This document shows positions 49,040 through 60,619 of a stretch of 64,000 nt of DNA, piece after piece; position 1 is the stretch's first letter, and each line of letters opens with the position of its first letter. Both the position numbers and the translations under genes were made by a program. The DNA lies in contig QVRM01001450.1 of NCBI GenBank assembly GCA_003439945.1, positions 544,501 to 608,500 on the forward strand. The letters run 5' to 3'. The notes beneath the pieces are model-generated. The model saw nothing but the letters and a program-made list of their open reading frames with translations. It did no database searches and was not told the origin of the DNA. This stretch comes from Dermanyssus gallinae (Eukaryota > Arthropoda > Arachnida > Mesostigmata > Dermanyssidae).

Positions 49040-51900
49040 CCAAAGCACGCACGTGCAGGTAGTGTCACGGCGAAAGACCTTTCAAGACCGAGCCAGAAAC
49101 AGCAACATCAAATCACCTTCTTTCAATGGAATTGCGAAAATATAAAATCAACCTTGGCCTTTCTTCCTCTGACTACGGATTCTCAATATGACGTGCTGGT
49201 TCTCACTGAGACCTGGGCCACGGAACCAACTGTTGTTTCTGGCTGGTATCTGATAGAATGTCTTGGACAACGGAGTGAAGGCCTTGGAAGAGCAAGCGGT
49301 GGAGTAGCTGTACTATACAACAGTAAGCTTAATGGTATAGAAGTACTATACACAGAGGACAACTGCGTTGTACTTGCAGGAAGTTCCATAAATATAATTG
49401 CAATGTATTCTAGTCCATCAGAAGCTATTCCCGACCTCTTGGAAAAGCTAGTGTATTGCTTGGACAAAGTCGACCTTAACAAAACAACAGTGCTTTGCGG
49501 GGATCTCAACTGCCCTCTCGACAAACCGGACAATGTTAGAACAGATGCACTTATCAACACGTTAGCGTCCCGTTGTATGTGGGTGGTTTCCACAGCCGAG
49601 GAACCGACCTATGTAGCCCCACAAGGGAGGTCTACGATAGATATATTCGCCACAAACGCCAGACACGATAGCATCAGGTACGAGGGTCCACAGTTAAACA
49701 CTCTGGCCTTTGGTACTAGACGACATCTTCCTGTTGCAATGTCCCTTACGGTACATTATCAGGCAGCAGGCCAAAGGCGGCAACGGTTAAACGCTGCCGT
49801 TGACTCAACCCGCTTACTGGAGCTCTCGCCAGATGTTCTCCCTGTTCCGAACCCCCTGAATGTCGAAGTATATGCAACACAAGTTCAAAATGTCATACTG
49901 CACAGCGTGCGTCCCCAGCCGAGTAAACCTCGAAAAACCTGTTGGTATACCCGAGAATGCCGATCTCTGAAACACTGTATGATTCAGACGTATATCTTGG
50001 CAAAAATTCGTCCGGAAATGACCTTCCTGTATACGAATGCCAGTCGGATCTATAAAAAGGCGGTGCGTAGAGCTAAACTGGAGCACGAGATAGAAGCACA
50101 AAACAAGCTCCTCAGACAGTCCCAGCTTCATCCACATAAATGGCTACGCTCCGAGATGCGCTCAACAGCCTGTCCAGTATCACCTGAGAGGCTGCATAGT
50201 TATTTTCGACAGATGTTTGCCAGCTCATCAACGATTCCTAGTTGCATCCCGATATACGTCTCCGTTTGGGGACAAAGGACAACCAAAGCTCGACAGGAGC
50301 TGGTTCGCCCTATCGGTATCTCGGAGGTTGTGGATGTGATAATGAAAGCGCCGTCAGGAAAGGCTGCGGGCCCAGACCTCGTTCGGAATGAACATCTGCA
50401 GCAGGCGATTATTCTGGCTCCTTGTCTTGCTTCTCTCTTCAAAGAAATCTTGAAGACATCGCACTTACCTGAAGAATGGAAAGTCAGCCTTTTAAGTGTG
50501 TTACCAAAGGGAAAAGGGGATCCCTTGATACCTTCGTCGTACCGTGGCATAGCAAAGAAAAGCGTCATTTACAAAGTACTGTCAGCATTGGTAGCACGTC
50601 GACTAGAAGATTTTTTGGAAAGTACCGAGTGCTTGCCAGAGCAGCAGCACGGCTTTAGGCGAGGGAGGTCGACGATGACGGCTTGCTCCGTTCTTCTCAA
50701 TAGTATTCAAATGACTCTCCGGGTTAAACGTAACTTTCTTTTTGCTGTTTTCGTAGACTTTAAGGCGGCTTTTGATATGGCGTCACGAACAATAATCCTA
50801 GAGAAATTAGCGCTATGTGGTGTTCCAGCGGTAATACTGAAGTTATTACAAGCTATGCTGCAGGAGGGGTATGTAATCATCGACGACGGGGTGACTGAAC
50901 ACACCCCTATTACTCAGACTACAGGAGTTGCACAAGGCGATAATCTTAGCCCGCTATTATTCTCAGTATTGGTGAGCGATCTCCCGGACAAAATCCAGCG
51001 TCGACACCCGCAAGTTAGTACACTCATGTATGCTGATGACCTCGTCCTCTACTCCCGGAGTCGATTTCATCTGCAGCAATCGCTTACTTCACTCCAAAAG
51101 TTTGTTGACCTAAATGCTCTAGTGATAAACGTAGCAAAAACGAAAGCAATGAAGTTTCGCCGCGGAGGTAGGCTCGCAGAAAAAGACGAATTGCGCTTAA
51201 GCTCAGCACCAATAGATTTTGTTCAACATTTTTTCTTATCTTGGAGTAATCTTTTCAACGCAGGGTTTAAATTTCACTAAACATATCGAGGTAAGAGCTC
51301 GTAAGGGCATTTTATCGTTTCATAATATCCCCGAGCCTCATCGGTTGTCACTAGATGTCGCTCTCAAACTTTTTAATTTAAAGATTGCGCCGACCGCTGC
51401 TTACGGGATACAGGTCATATGGCCCCACCTATCAAAAGCAAATCTGGAAGTACTTGACAAAACTAAAGCCAGCTTTCTAAAAAGAGTGCTAGTAGTTCAC
51501 CGCACTAGCCGCAATCGTCTTGTGTATCTGTTGGCCTCGACACCACTTTTTGTGGAGGAGCTCAGGGCAACTTATGCTTTACCGAAAAACGGAGGCCTTT
51601 GAGAATCATCTTGCCGAATGGGAGTATAAATTTGCGGATGTTGATTTGCGTTTTTATGAGACTAGAGCGATGACTACAGACTACTGGAAGAGCCCATGTT
51701 GTAGAAACAGATACTTCGTTACTGGGTTTGCAATGCATGGATTTCATATGAAGATATGTATACGAAATGGGTGGCATGAGATATCAGCCGAGTGTGAATG
51801 CAACCTATGCGGCAAATCATGTGATCTGTATCATCTCCAACAGTGTACAAAAGCAAAGTCGTTGATGAAATTTACTTAGGAGAGCTGTAGCACATATGTG
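49040..51900 (+). pseudogene. LINE ORF2: endonuclease and reverse transcriptase, two late frameshifts
   Basis: The frame is open from 49040 to 51280, directly after the ORF1 stop. APE-type endonuclease: FFQWNCENI at about 49118, LTETW, GGVAVLYNS, LCGDLNCP and STIDIFAT; the final SDH motif reads RRHLP, so its Asp is absent. RT: SGKAAGPDLV, SSYRGIAKKSVIYK, QQHGFRRGRSTMTAC, FAVFVDFKAAFD, TGVAQGDNLSPLLFSV, core LMYADDLVLYS (YADD at 51029-51040), TKAMKFRRGGRLAEKD. At about 51230 a T6 run is one base too long and the frame moves; YLGVIFSTQGLNF to YALPK follows (to 51602). At about 51585 an A5 run shifts it again, to a C-terminus with CNLCGKSCDLYHLQQC (C-X2-C-X7-H-X3-C). Same clade as family B and the 37-kb relic. 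Confidence 0.88.
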
Positions 51901-52230
51901 CATAAACCAAATATTGGTTAATAAACAATACATTCATATTTATTTATTGCCAATGAACATTTACGTTTGCAATGAGAGTAAGATAAACCCTAGGAAACCT
52001 GCGTTTTCTTAAAAAGATAAATCCTTGCATTTTCTAGGCTACGCTAACAACAGAGATTAGTAATACTGTCTGCCATCTTGTCCACTACCGCTCTCCCATA
52101 CATTTCTCATTCAATTCAGTCGCTAAGGATCAATCAAAGGGTAACTCAAAAACAATTAACATTTCAAAGTCGTAATCTTCAGGTAGTACGGTCTGTGATT
52201 ATTAACCCCCTCCCACCAGCTTAACCTCCT
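51901..52230 (+). other. LINE 3' end and flank
   Basis: A short untranslated tail ends near 51930 (TTAATAAACAATACATTC). The rest is unassigned. Confidence 0.45.
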
Positions 52231-53099
52231 TTACAGTTTGGATGGAGGAAAACGCTAAACCCCAGCCAAGAGCGAAGTCACCCTACCAATTGTAGGTAAA
52301 GGATGTCCGCTTATTGAGATCAAACTGAACGGAATTAGTCATATTGGCACATACGTCTGGGTGCCAGAGGCGTTAGAGAAAAATTATAACATACGAATAC
52401 TGTGTAGAGCCGAGAGGACTTTGACGCTACGAGTTATAACACTCGCACGGACTTTAGCGGAAACAGCTCTATGGAACAGCAACACTGGCGGACAAGACAA
52501 ATACTCTCAAAGACAACTTCGATACGGACATGGTGTATGTGCCAATGACGAATGAATAGGAAAATAGTGGAAAGAGTGATTGACCATACCGGTGACAGCC
52601 CCCGGTGCGCGGGTAATAGAAGTTAAACCTGGCGTTAAGAAGTGGATCACGAGACTAGTGGGAAACTTGGCTTATTATAAAACGCAAAATATGAGTGGAT
52701 ATGAAGGCTTTTAAAAGTACCCCTATATGATTGGGAAAGCAGTATCGACAACTTGCACTTGCTGCACGGACGATGAAGAACGACGACACCAAGCGCACGA
52801 CTGCTAGTGTGAACTGACTCGGTTCACAGTGCAGCACCAAGGCTGAGCGGAGTAAAAGAGCTTACAGGCTATACTATATGTACATGACATGCAAACGATG
52901 AAGACAGAGAAAGTAAAGTTTGTAGAAGATGTACTAGTAACAAAAGGAGGACGACTAAGACAGAACGTATTGACTAAGGCGTGACATAGCAATTGGAAAC
53001 AAAACCCAAGAAGGACATGAACCAACAAGATTTTCTTCACTAGCAAACAACTTCTACTCCAATAGTGATATTACTTACAAAAGATGCTTGTGAGAAAGC
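52231..53099 (+). other. Possible upstream part of the R1-like LINE fragment
   Basis: Fragments such as KSEVTLPIVGKGCPLIEIKLNG-like sequence at about 52275-52340 could be the eroded block after the RT core, but stops are dense and the match is weak. Confidence 0.3.
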
Positions 53100-53800
53100 G
53101 TGGAAGCAGAAACAGAAAATCTTATTAGATATACATACAGACAAATGAGAGATAAGCACTATGCTAGAAACGCTTTAAGGAAAGCGGAGAAGGTGGCATA
53201 CACAATAGCCAAGATTATCCCTAACGTTCACGGACCAAGTAGAGCAAAACGTATGAGGCTCATCATGCCAGCCGTCGAATCTTTAGCGCTGTTTGGAGCA
53301 CCAATGTGGTTTGAAGCGACTAGAGGATCTCGCGCAGGTCATAACGATCCATGGCAATTTCAACGCATAACAATGAAGGATAGGAAAAGTCTCTTTGGAC
53401 ACATGGGTATAGTGTGATCTATGCGTCGAACGCAGCCCATGTGCTATTGGTGTGCCCAGTCTTTGCGCAAGTCAAAACAAAGACTAGAAGAAATATAATG
53501 GACCGATTAAAGCTGGGCAAAGAGCTAAGCTCTACAAACCTTTCCGGCCTGCTCGCTCAAGGGATTTCACAGTTAATGCAATTCGTTAGTGAAGGCCCCT
53601 TTAACTGCGTATAGGAGCTGTAGTGGCACTAGTTAGAAAGGGGCACCGGGAGCGACTCAGGGGAGACAGATTCGCGACATATATCCCGTGTGATACCTGT
53701 ATTTGCAGTAGGTGCGGGAACTTTTCCGCCAGGTGCCACGCAGCGTCATGCCCAGAAGTGGCTTCGTTAGGGAGTTTCGCTCTAATGGAGGGGTCCCAAT
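53100..53800 (+). pseudogene. R1/Jockey-like LINE C-terminal fragment
   Basis: Frame 53100-53417 has RKAEKVAYTIAKIIPNVHGP, SRAKRMRLIMPAVESLALFG and APMWFEATR, the well-conserved block KAEKxxxxLxxxxPNxxGPxxxKRxLLxxVxxSxLLYGAPxW of R1/Jockey-type ORF2 downstream of the RT. The frame moves near 53410 and continues as NAAHVLLVCPVFAQVKTK, the C-terminal H-x-L-x-x-CP block. The region after 53614 may continue in other frames (RKGHRERLRGDRF). Not the same clade as the 48-52-kb element. Confidence 0.7.
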
Positions 53801-54992
53801 AGCGTATTATTTTATCATGAGGGCATCGAAAAGGAGATTGTCCCCGGATTGAAATAATATGAATGCATATTTGAATACGGAACAGGCATATGTATACTAA
53901 CAAAAGTTTTACAATGTACCTAACAAAGGCGATAATAAACGTCATAATGTAGATTCGCAACAGAGAGGACAGAATAAGGTGGTAACTCTAATCGAACCTT
54001 TTTACAGGTGGAGGGACACAGTATGGCAGCTGTAGAGTCAAACCCTAAGATGCTCTCGGCCAATTGATCCGAAAGTCAGTCACCTCTTTCCTGTCGGCTC
54101 GTAGTTTTATTAAAAGGAGGGCCAGCCTGACAGAGAGTGATGCTTAAGAGGGGAGGTGCGTTTAGTGAATATGATCTTGGCGGAATCATTTTCAACCGTC
54201 GGGGGTGAGTCCCACACTGCAAAGGGCTACGCGTCTCTCTATTCACCCTATTGCGTTAGCGTCTAAAGCATTTAACACCTCCTCCCTTAAAAAAATATAT
54301 ATATATATATATAACATAAATTGATTTTGCCACGTGTCCTTATTTTGGGTGGACTTCGCAGCTTTTCTTTAGCAGATCACGCTGGCGCCATCGATTCGTT
54401 CGAAAATTTTAAGCGCTCTGCGCCGGTGCCCGCGTTGTTTTTCGTCGTGCATTCATCAGTCATTGTCAAAGCACGGCAGGTGAGAGCGGCACAGCTTCGA
54501 CTGCCAACAAATATCGCCCGCTCGACGACGAGCCGACAACGCACGCCCGACGCTAGCCTCTACCAGCATAACCGCAATGTAACTCTGTCCAATCCCCCCC
54601 CCCCTCCCCGCCATATCTGATGGCTGCCAAAGATTCGTTGGCAAATGTCGGGTCAAGTACGTCGATGTACGCATACAGTCTCGCTGACCCATGTTCGCTG
54701 ACCTACTAGTGTGTGACGTCTATCAGCGTCCATGTCAGGGCCATCGGCCATCACCGGTGGCACGTTTTGTAGGCGACCATCGAGACTCTCATACTTCGGG
54801 CGGGCAGGCCTTCACGCGCTCGGGCAGGAGAGACGAACGCACGCAAAGGACAACGAAGAAGAGAGAGAGAGAGGGTGAAGTTTGCTCGAAGTCAAGACTA
54901 CACCTCACGCCTCACAGCTGTAAGCGTGGGGCCACCCATGCCTACCGCTGTAAGGCGGTGGAGAGTAAGTAGCACAGGCAGAGAGTACGCGA

Positions 54993-55085
54993 GAGGAACA
55001 AGCAAGCGAGAGGGAGAGAGAGGAACAAGCAAGCGAGAGGGAGAGAGAGGAACAAGCAAGCGAGAGGAAGAGAGAGGAACAAGCA
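54993..55085 (+). repeat. 27-bp tandem repeat, about 3.4 copies
   Basis: Copies of GAGGAACAAGCAAGCGAGAG start at 54993, 55020, 55047 and 55074, exactly 27 bases apart. In one frame (54875-55102) they encode the nine-residue unit GTSKREGER. GA-rich; I do not claim the frame is a gene. Confidence 0.95.
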
Positions 55086-55490
55086 ATCTGTCAATCATCT
55101 AGGTATGCGTTCACGTATTCAGTTATCGGCCTAGCGCGATAGAGCGACGTCGCGTTGCTGCCACATCATCAGTAGCGATTTGCCTACGCACACCGAACGT
55201 TCAGCCTACTGAGCCCAACGAGGAGCTCAGGCGGCAGGCAAGTCGCTCACAGGGCGGCGATTGGCTATCGGCGGCGGATCAGCACCGTGTTACAAAACGG
55301 GCACACCAACCCTGCCTGGTGGTGGTGGTGGTGGTATGTATGATCAGAGGTCAAGCCCCCTCTGATGATCGTGGTGGCCTCATCGAGGTGGCGGTGATCT
55401 AGCGCGATACAGCGCCATATTGACGAAGCATTGATAAGCGGCCGACGGAGACGGGAGACAGATAGAGGCGGAAAAGAATTAATGGAGTTG

Positions 55491-55547
<57 letters not shown>

Positions 55548-55757
55548 TACGAAGAGGAAAGCTCGCCCGTGTTCGTTTGATACAATCTACTACTACTACT
55601 AATAATAATCAGCCAATCAGCGCAAGCTATGGATCGCATTTCTATCGACGCATGCATTATCAAGCAGGCGTTGAGCTGTGTGTCGTTAATCAGCCCCAAC
55701 TGCCAGCGGCGACGTTCTGCAATGCGGTAGCAGATGATACTGCTAGGGCTATACCAA

Positions 55758-55793
<36 letters not shown>

Positions 55794-55852
55794 CATACAT
55801 GCATACATACAAATATGTCTGCTAGTACAGATACTCATATACATACACTCCC

Positions 55853-55857
55853 CTATC

Positions 55858-55893
<36 letters not shown>

Positions 55894-55898
55894 GATAG
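55853..55898. repeat. 46-bp perfect palindrome with (TA)n core
   Basis: CTATCGATGTATAT on the left is mirrored by ATATACATCGATAG on the right around a TA tract. Weaker symmetry continues a few bases further out on each side. Confidence 0.93.
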
Positions 55899-57249
55899 AG
55901 GGGTAGATTAGATATTATGTGTGGCAGTAAATGAAATGCCCTTCTCGAAATCGCTCGCACTACAGCGTCACAGGCCCTGCCGAAGTAGCAGGAGAAGGAG
56001 GTAGTTCATCATCACTAGGATCGGTAGGTGTCGTCAAGCGGCGGTCAGCCCTAATGATACGGCCGCACGTGCCCATGTATGTTGTCTGTGCGTACATACG
56101 GGTACGTTGACAGGCGGTGTGTCAGTGTCCAGACGTAGCCATAGATCGTAACAAAGTGAAATCGAACGAGAATCCTTGGCCGCGCCACGTCGAGAGCAGC
56201 CATGACGCTTAGCCCACCCCTATACCACTACCGAACTAACCGCACGCTGTCGAATTGGGACGTCCGCCATTGCCAACTTCACACCCGGTCCCGAAAAACC
56301 CAATGTCGAAACTCAATGGCGGGCACGTTTAAATCATCGCTCAACCTCCGGTGGGTCAGCAACCGGAGGCTGCGCCTTTATATCTGAGTAACGTCCATCA
56401 TCGGGTCCATAGCTCGCTCGGATTTTGTCTCGCTATGTATGCGCTACGTAGAGCTCTTCCTCTGTACGCTGTAGGCGCTGTTTGACGCTCGCTCACGAAG
56501 CGATTAGTATCAAAGGTGCAGCGCGTACTCCGCATAGATCTATACAGAGATAGTATCTAGCGCAGCCAAAACCATGAACATGTAAGCTGCTTGACTCTAA
56601 CTGCGAAACCGAACGCGGTATTTTCTCCGCGTGTACGGGTCTACGTGTACTACTACTACTGCATTCCACAGGAAAGAAGTCGTTGGTATCTAGCGATTGC
56701 CTGTTGTGTCGCGATGCAGCTTACTTATAACCTCAGAGCTGTAGGTGATTTTCAGCATACCGTCCCGTCAACCACTTTCTCTGTTTATCTGTTTTCTTGT
56801 GATGGAAAAAGGAACAATTTCTTGTTCCCCAATTATTTAAAACACTTTTTGTGGCTATTGCTGATATATTATAGTACCTGCTAAAAACTTCTGCTTTGCA
56901 TACCTGAAATCAACTTGAAATTATCTTCGCCATAACTAAGTTAAGCTAAGTCAACTAACCTTTTTTTGTGTTCAAGAACTCCGTTCAGTGGATTGCGAAT
57001 TGGGAGATTAAGATCCAGCATTCGCTGGGTGTTTACCCGTACTGTAATAAACTACTCCCCATCTATGTCGGAAATCGCTAAAACTTACAAAGTAACAGCT
57101 AATTTGCTCGAAAATCGCAAGAAAACTAAATCCATACATGAATACAAAATTTAAAATAACGTTTGCCAAAGCATTGCCTGAGGGACGCTCGAATTTCATA
57201 GATTTTAACGTTAATCTTAAGTCAAACGGAAACATGTATATAAGGCAGA

Positions 57250-57600
57250 TTCGTGGGCGACTTTAGAGTTCCGTTTGGAGAATAACTACACTTGTGCATC
57301 ACACACATTAAATGTATACAAGTGTGTACAATGCAAAGTCATTCATCTAAATGGATGTGCTTTTCAATTCGACTCAAGGAGCAAACGTTTTGTTGCCAAA
57401 CAGCCCCGATTTGAATCCGTTGGACTACTATCTATGTATGTAAAGGGCGTGAGTGAGCGAGAGTCTAACTAGCCTCAGCGTGCTAACGTAGACTCGCTCG
57501 CTGCCGCTATCAAGAAAGCGTTAAAACTTTTAGATAGAGACGTTTTAACGCGGGCTTATATTTGTGGTTTAGACCACGATTGAAAAGTTATCAAAGTGAG
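57250..57600 (+). pseudogene. DD37D-like transposase C-terminal relic, copy 1
   Basis: VLLPNSPDLNPLDYYLCM at about 57392-57440 contains the third catalytic Asp in the family's P-D-L-N-P-L-D-Y motif. After a stop the eroded C-terminus follows (LAAAIKKALKLLDRD-like, then GLYLWFRPRLKSY). Stops and frameshifts throughout. Confidence 0.75.
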
Positions 57601-58095
57601 CAAAAGTTATCTTGAATACAAAAAGCGCGTCGCAAGATTCGGCGGTGACGTCCTGCAATGCGGCAACTGGTAGACTTAGATTCACACCTACGTAGACACG
57701 TTAAACATAGAGTAACTTTAAGATGTGTTTTCTAAATACGCGGCCCGCTTCCATGAAGTCTGCTACTCTGTTTACTTGTGGGCGTCGAAGAGATCGTAGA
57801 ATCTCCGAGAGCTCATTTTGTTGTTCTTGTAATACGAATCCTGTCGAAAAGGGCAGCGACAAATTCCAATGACGAGTGAAAATTTTGTATAAGTTTAAAG
57901 AAGGCCTTAACTACTGCGAAAACTGTCCGAAATATTTCAAGCGCATTGCGCGCGCGTTCAAAGACTTCGTGCTACAATTGGTTAGCCATGTTCCGTTCCG
58001 GAAACTTAAATTCTCTGAACGAACTCCCTACGGAAAGACTTATTGCGGAAGGAGGAAGACCATTTTCGCAAAACTCTGAAACCGGATCCCCAAGT
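57601..58095. other. Unassigned
   Basis: The frame at 57876-58079 has no recognisable motif. Confidence 0.35.
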
Positions 58096-58099
58096 GACT

Positions 58100-58250
<151 letters not shown>

Positions 58251-59570
58251 TAAATGATTCGAATATATACAAATATTGTTTACGTCGTATGAGTTTATAT
58301 GTCTGTCTAACCACCCACGTGTGTTTGCTTGCTCGCTTACCCGCAGATATGTTGGGGTTCTGCAGCATGTCGAGACCTCGTGACATGGCAGCGGGCAAAA
58401 GAAAGGTTATTTGTGCGTCTCCCGGAGACGATAAAGCCGTCCAACGTTAGCTGACGTTCTGTGGTCGACGTACCACAACCGTTCGTAATCAGCCTTCCAG
58501 TCGACCTTGACCTTCACACGCCGATTCCGTCAAAACGGCTTGTATGGACGTTCGTTCGTGTGACTGTATGTACATTTACGTGACCGGTTACGAACCAACC
58601 GAGAAATCTATTTTGGTCTTACCACACACACATTTCGTATATATATATATATATTTATATATATACCGGACGTCGTTGTGAAAACCACGGTTGTGTATAA
58701 TTCATAAATCCTTCATCTGGCCACTTAGACTGCTCGGCTTTATGCTGCAATTCTTCTCACCCTAGGTTCAGAGCAGTGTCCTGCATTGTCACCCTCTTCT
58801 GAATTGCACATACGGCATAAGGGAGAGTCAGCCAATGCGATGTAGAGGCTGCCACCGTCACCTGCTTTGTAGTCCGTCCGCCCGGCCGCTAATTGACGGC
58901 CATCTTGAAGCTAGTTCTCATAGGTCCCAAGGAATATGCCTAAAAAGGACTGGTATGGCTGCTACGAAAGCCGTGCAGCTTGCTCGTGTGATATATATAT
59001 ATATATATATATATGGCGGAATAGAATTTCGGGGGGATGTGGGAATACTCTGTCGTAGGTTAAACTTTACAAGATTGGTCCCATTACGGACCCTTGGAGG
59101 ACACCGATTGTGGCTGCTGCATAGTCAACGCCGCATTTCTGGATCGCAGATCTTTCTAGCACGACGAGGCACCAAGCTGCTACAGTGACGACTCCGGCGT
59201 AACGCATACATGAATTTACATAGAAGGGGTGTTTCCTCAAAAATCAGCGCGCCTTTCGATTTGAATTTGTATCGCGTCAAGAGCGTTGATGGATAGTAGT
59301 CTGTGTTCAGTAGAGCACGAATACGTGTTAATTTTGGTAAGTCAGAATATAAACAAAGAGCAGCTAATATCCGGGTCTTCCGCGCAGCAGCTATTATCAG
59401 TTTGCGGACAGTTCAGCGAATCGCAGGTGCGCGTTTGCAGAAGGAATAGGAACAGATTCATTTACAAAAAGGTTACGACATAGTACGCACACCCGGGACT
59501 CAAGAACTGATTGACACAGTCCAACTACGAATCTCTGAAAATCCTTTGATTTCGATATAAAGCCTTGCGT
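58251..59570. other. Intergenic with TA tracts
   Basis: TA tracts at 58637-58668 and 58989-59013. Frames at 58835-59188 and 59286-59483 are unrecognised. Confidence 0.4.
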
Positions 59571-59576
59571 GTAAAT

Positions 59577-60200
59577 TTAACATGGACTTAACGATCTTAA
59601 GCAGGCTCTCTCATGAGGACCTCAGGTACATTGTCTATGTCATGCAAATCAGGGAACTACTCTCTGAGGCCGCAAATGCAAATAGACGCAGCGCCGTTTG
59701 CTTCGCTCTTCTCACAAGCTTGATGCCGTAGACCGCCTTAGTTTCTGACGTGAAAATATTCCACGTGATGTCCTCATTGAGAGAAAAAGCAAATTTCAGA
59801 CCAGTGTTGACGTTCTGGCTGTGGAGTCAGTGAAGGAGGCACAATAGCAGTTTGTAGAGCACACGCGCGTGTTCTACAAACTGCCAGGAAACCCTGGATA
59901 CATGACGTGTCCAAGGGAGTACTATACATAGCTCAGTAAGATGACGGTCCCGCTCACACCAGCCTTTTAGTACAGGCGTGACTATCTAAGCACATGCCAT
60001 GTTTTGGGACAGGGACGTGTGGCCACCAAATAGCCCTTTTTAGATCCGTGACACTACTACGTATAAAGCGTGACTGAGCGAGAGCGCCTAGCCAGTCTCG
60101 ACGTGACACGTGGACCATATTATTACTGTTGTTAAGAAAGCGTTTAATAAGTTAGACCGAGACAATTCGACACGGTATGCGGTTTAAGCCGCAAATTAAA
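59577..60200 (+). pseudogene. DD37D-like transposase relic, copy 2
   Basis: Eroded across frames: about 59735 LVSDVKIFHVMSS may be the first catalytic block (FSDEKxF). At about 59941, DDGP then AHTSLLVQA stands for QQDGAPAHTS with the second Asp. SKHMP and FGTG or FWDRDVWPPNSP follow at about 59995-60035, then a broken third-Asp region. The C-terminus VVKKAFNKLDRDNSTR matches copy 1 (IKKALKLLDRD). Spacing between second and third acidic positions is about 37. The first ~150 bases are the least certain part. Confidence 0.6.
59847..59884. repeat. 38-bp hairpin inside the transposase relic
   Basis: GCAGTTTGTAGA and TCTACAAACTGC form the outer arms; the centre ACACGCGCGTGT is itself a perfect palindrome, with a two-base GC bulge on one side. 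Confidence 0.9.
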
Positions 60201-60219
60201 ATAGTGATCAGCATGAGCG

Positions 60220-60545
60220 CGGGTGCAAGTCTGTGTCAAATTGTCTCACGTCAGAACTTGTTGAACGCTTTCTTAACAAGGGCAATATGCGGGCAATAAT
60301 TTAAAACACATATCCATGTGACATCTTTTTGCGTAAGTCCACGAAAGGACTCGTCACAAACATTTTTAATCAATATCACTTCTGCTTATGCTGATCATCT
60401 CTTCCGCTTACAGTTTAAACCACATACAAGCCCGAGCCAAATAGTCCCTACCTAAATTAGTGAACGCTTTCTTAATAACGGCAATAAGCGGGTCCACGGT
60501 AGCACGCCGAAACTTGTTAGGCTCTCGCTCAATGTGACCTTGGTG
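60220..60545 (-). pseudogene. Inverted C-terminal relics of the same transposase family
   Basis: On the minus strand, the TTAAGAAAGCGTT block occurs at 60266-60285 and again at 60455-60475, each with the flanking sequence seen in the plus-strand copies (GAGCGAGAGCCTAAC near 60520; GGTTTAAACTGTAAGC near 60405). The GACAATT...GACACGG stretch of the plus copy (60160-60175) is mirrored by 60225-60245. The plus and minus copies face each other around about 60210. Confidence 0.7.
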
Positions 60546-60619
60546 GCTCCGATGCAATTCAAAGAGAACGGATCAGCAACTTTCAGTGCTTTGAAATTTA
60601 GAAATTGAACCGAAACCAC

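Larger units (their letters stand above)
53801..57245. other. Intergenic with simple repeats
   Basis: (TA)n at 54291-54314, 55494-55537 and 55759-55790. C-rich run at 54594-54604. Frames around the TA tracts are artefacts. No gene recognised. Confidence 0.4.

Noticed and set aside
55265..55804. 179-codon minus-strand frame
   Set aside because: Spans two TA tracts and a GGT run; composition-driven, with no motif.
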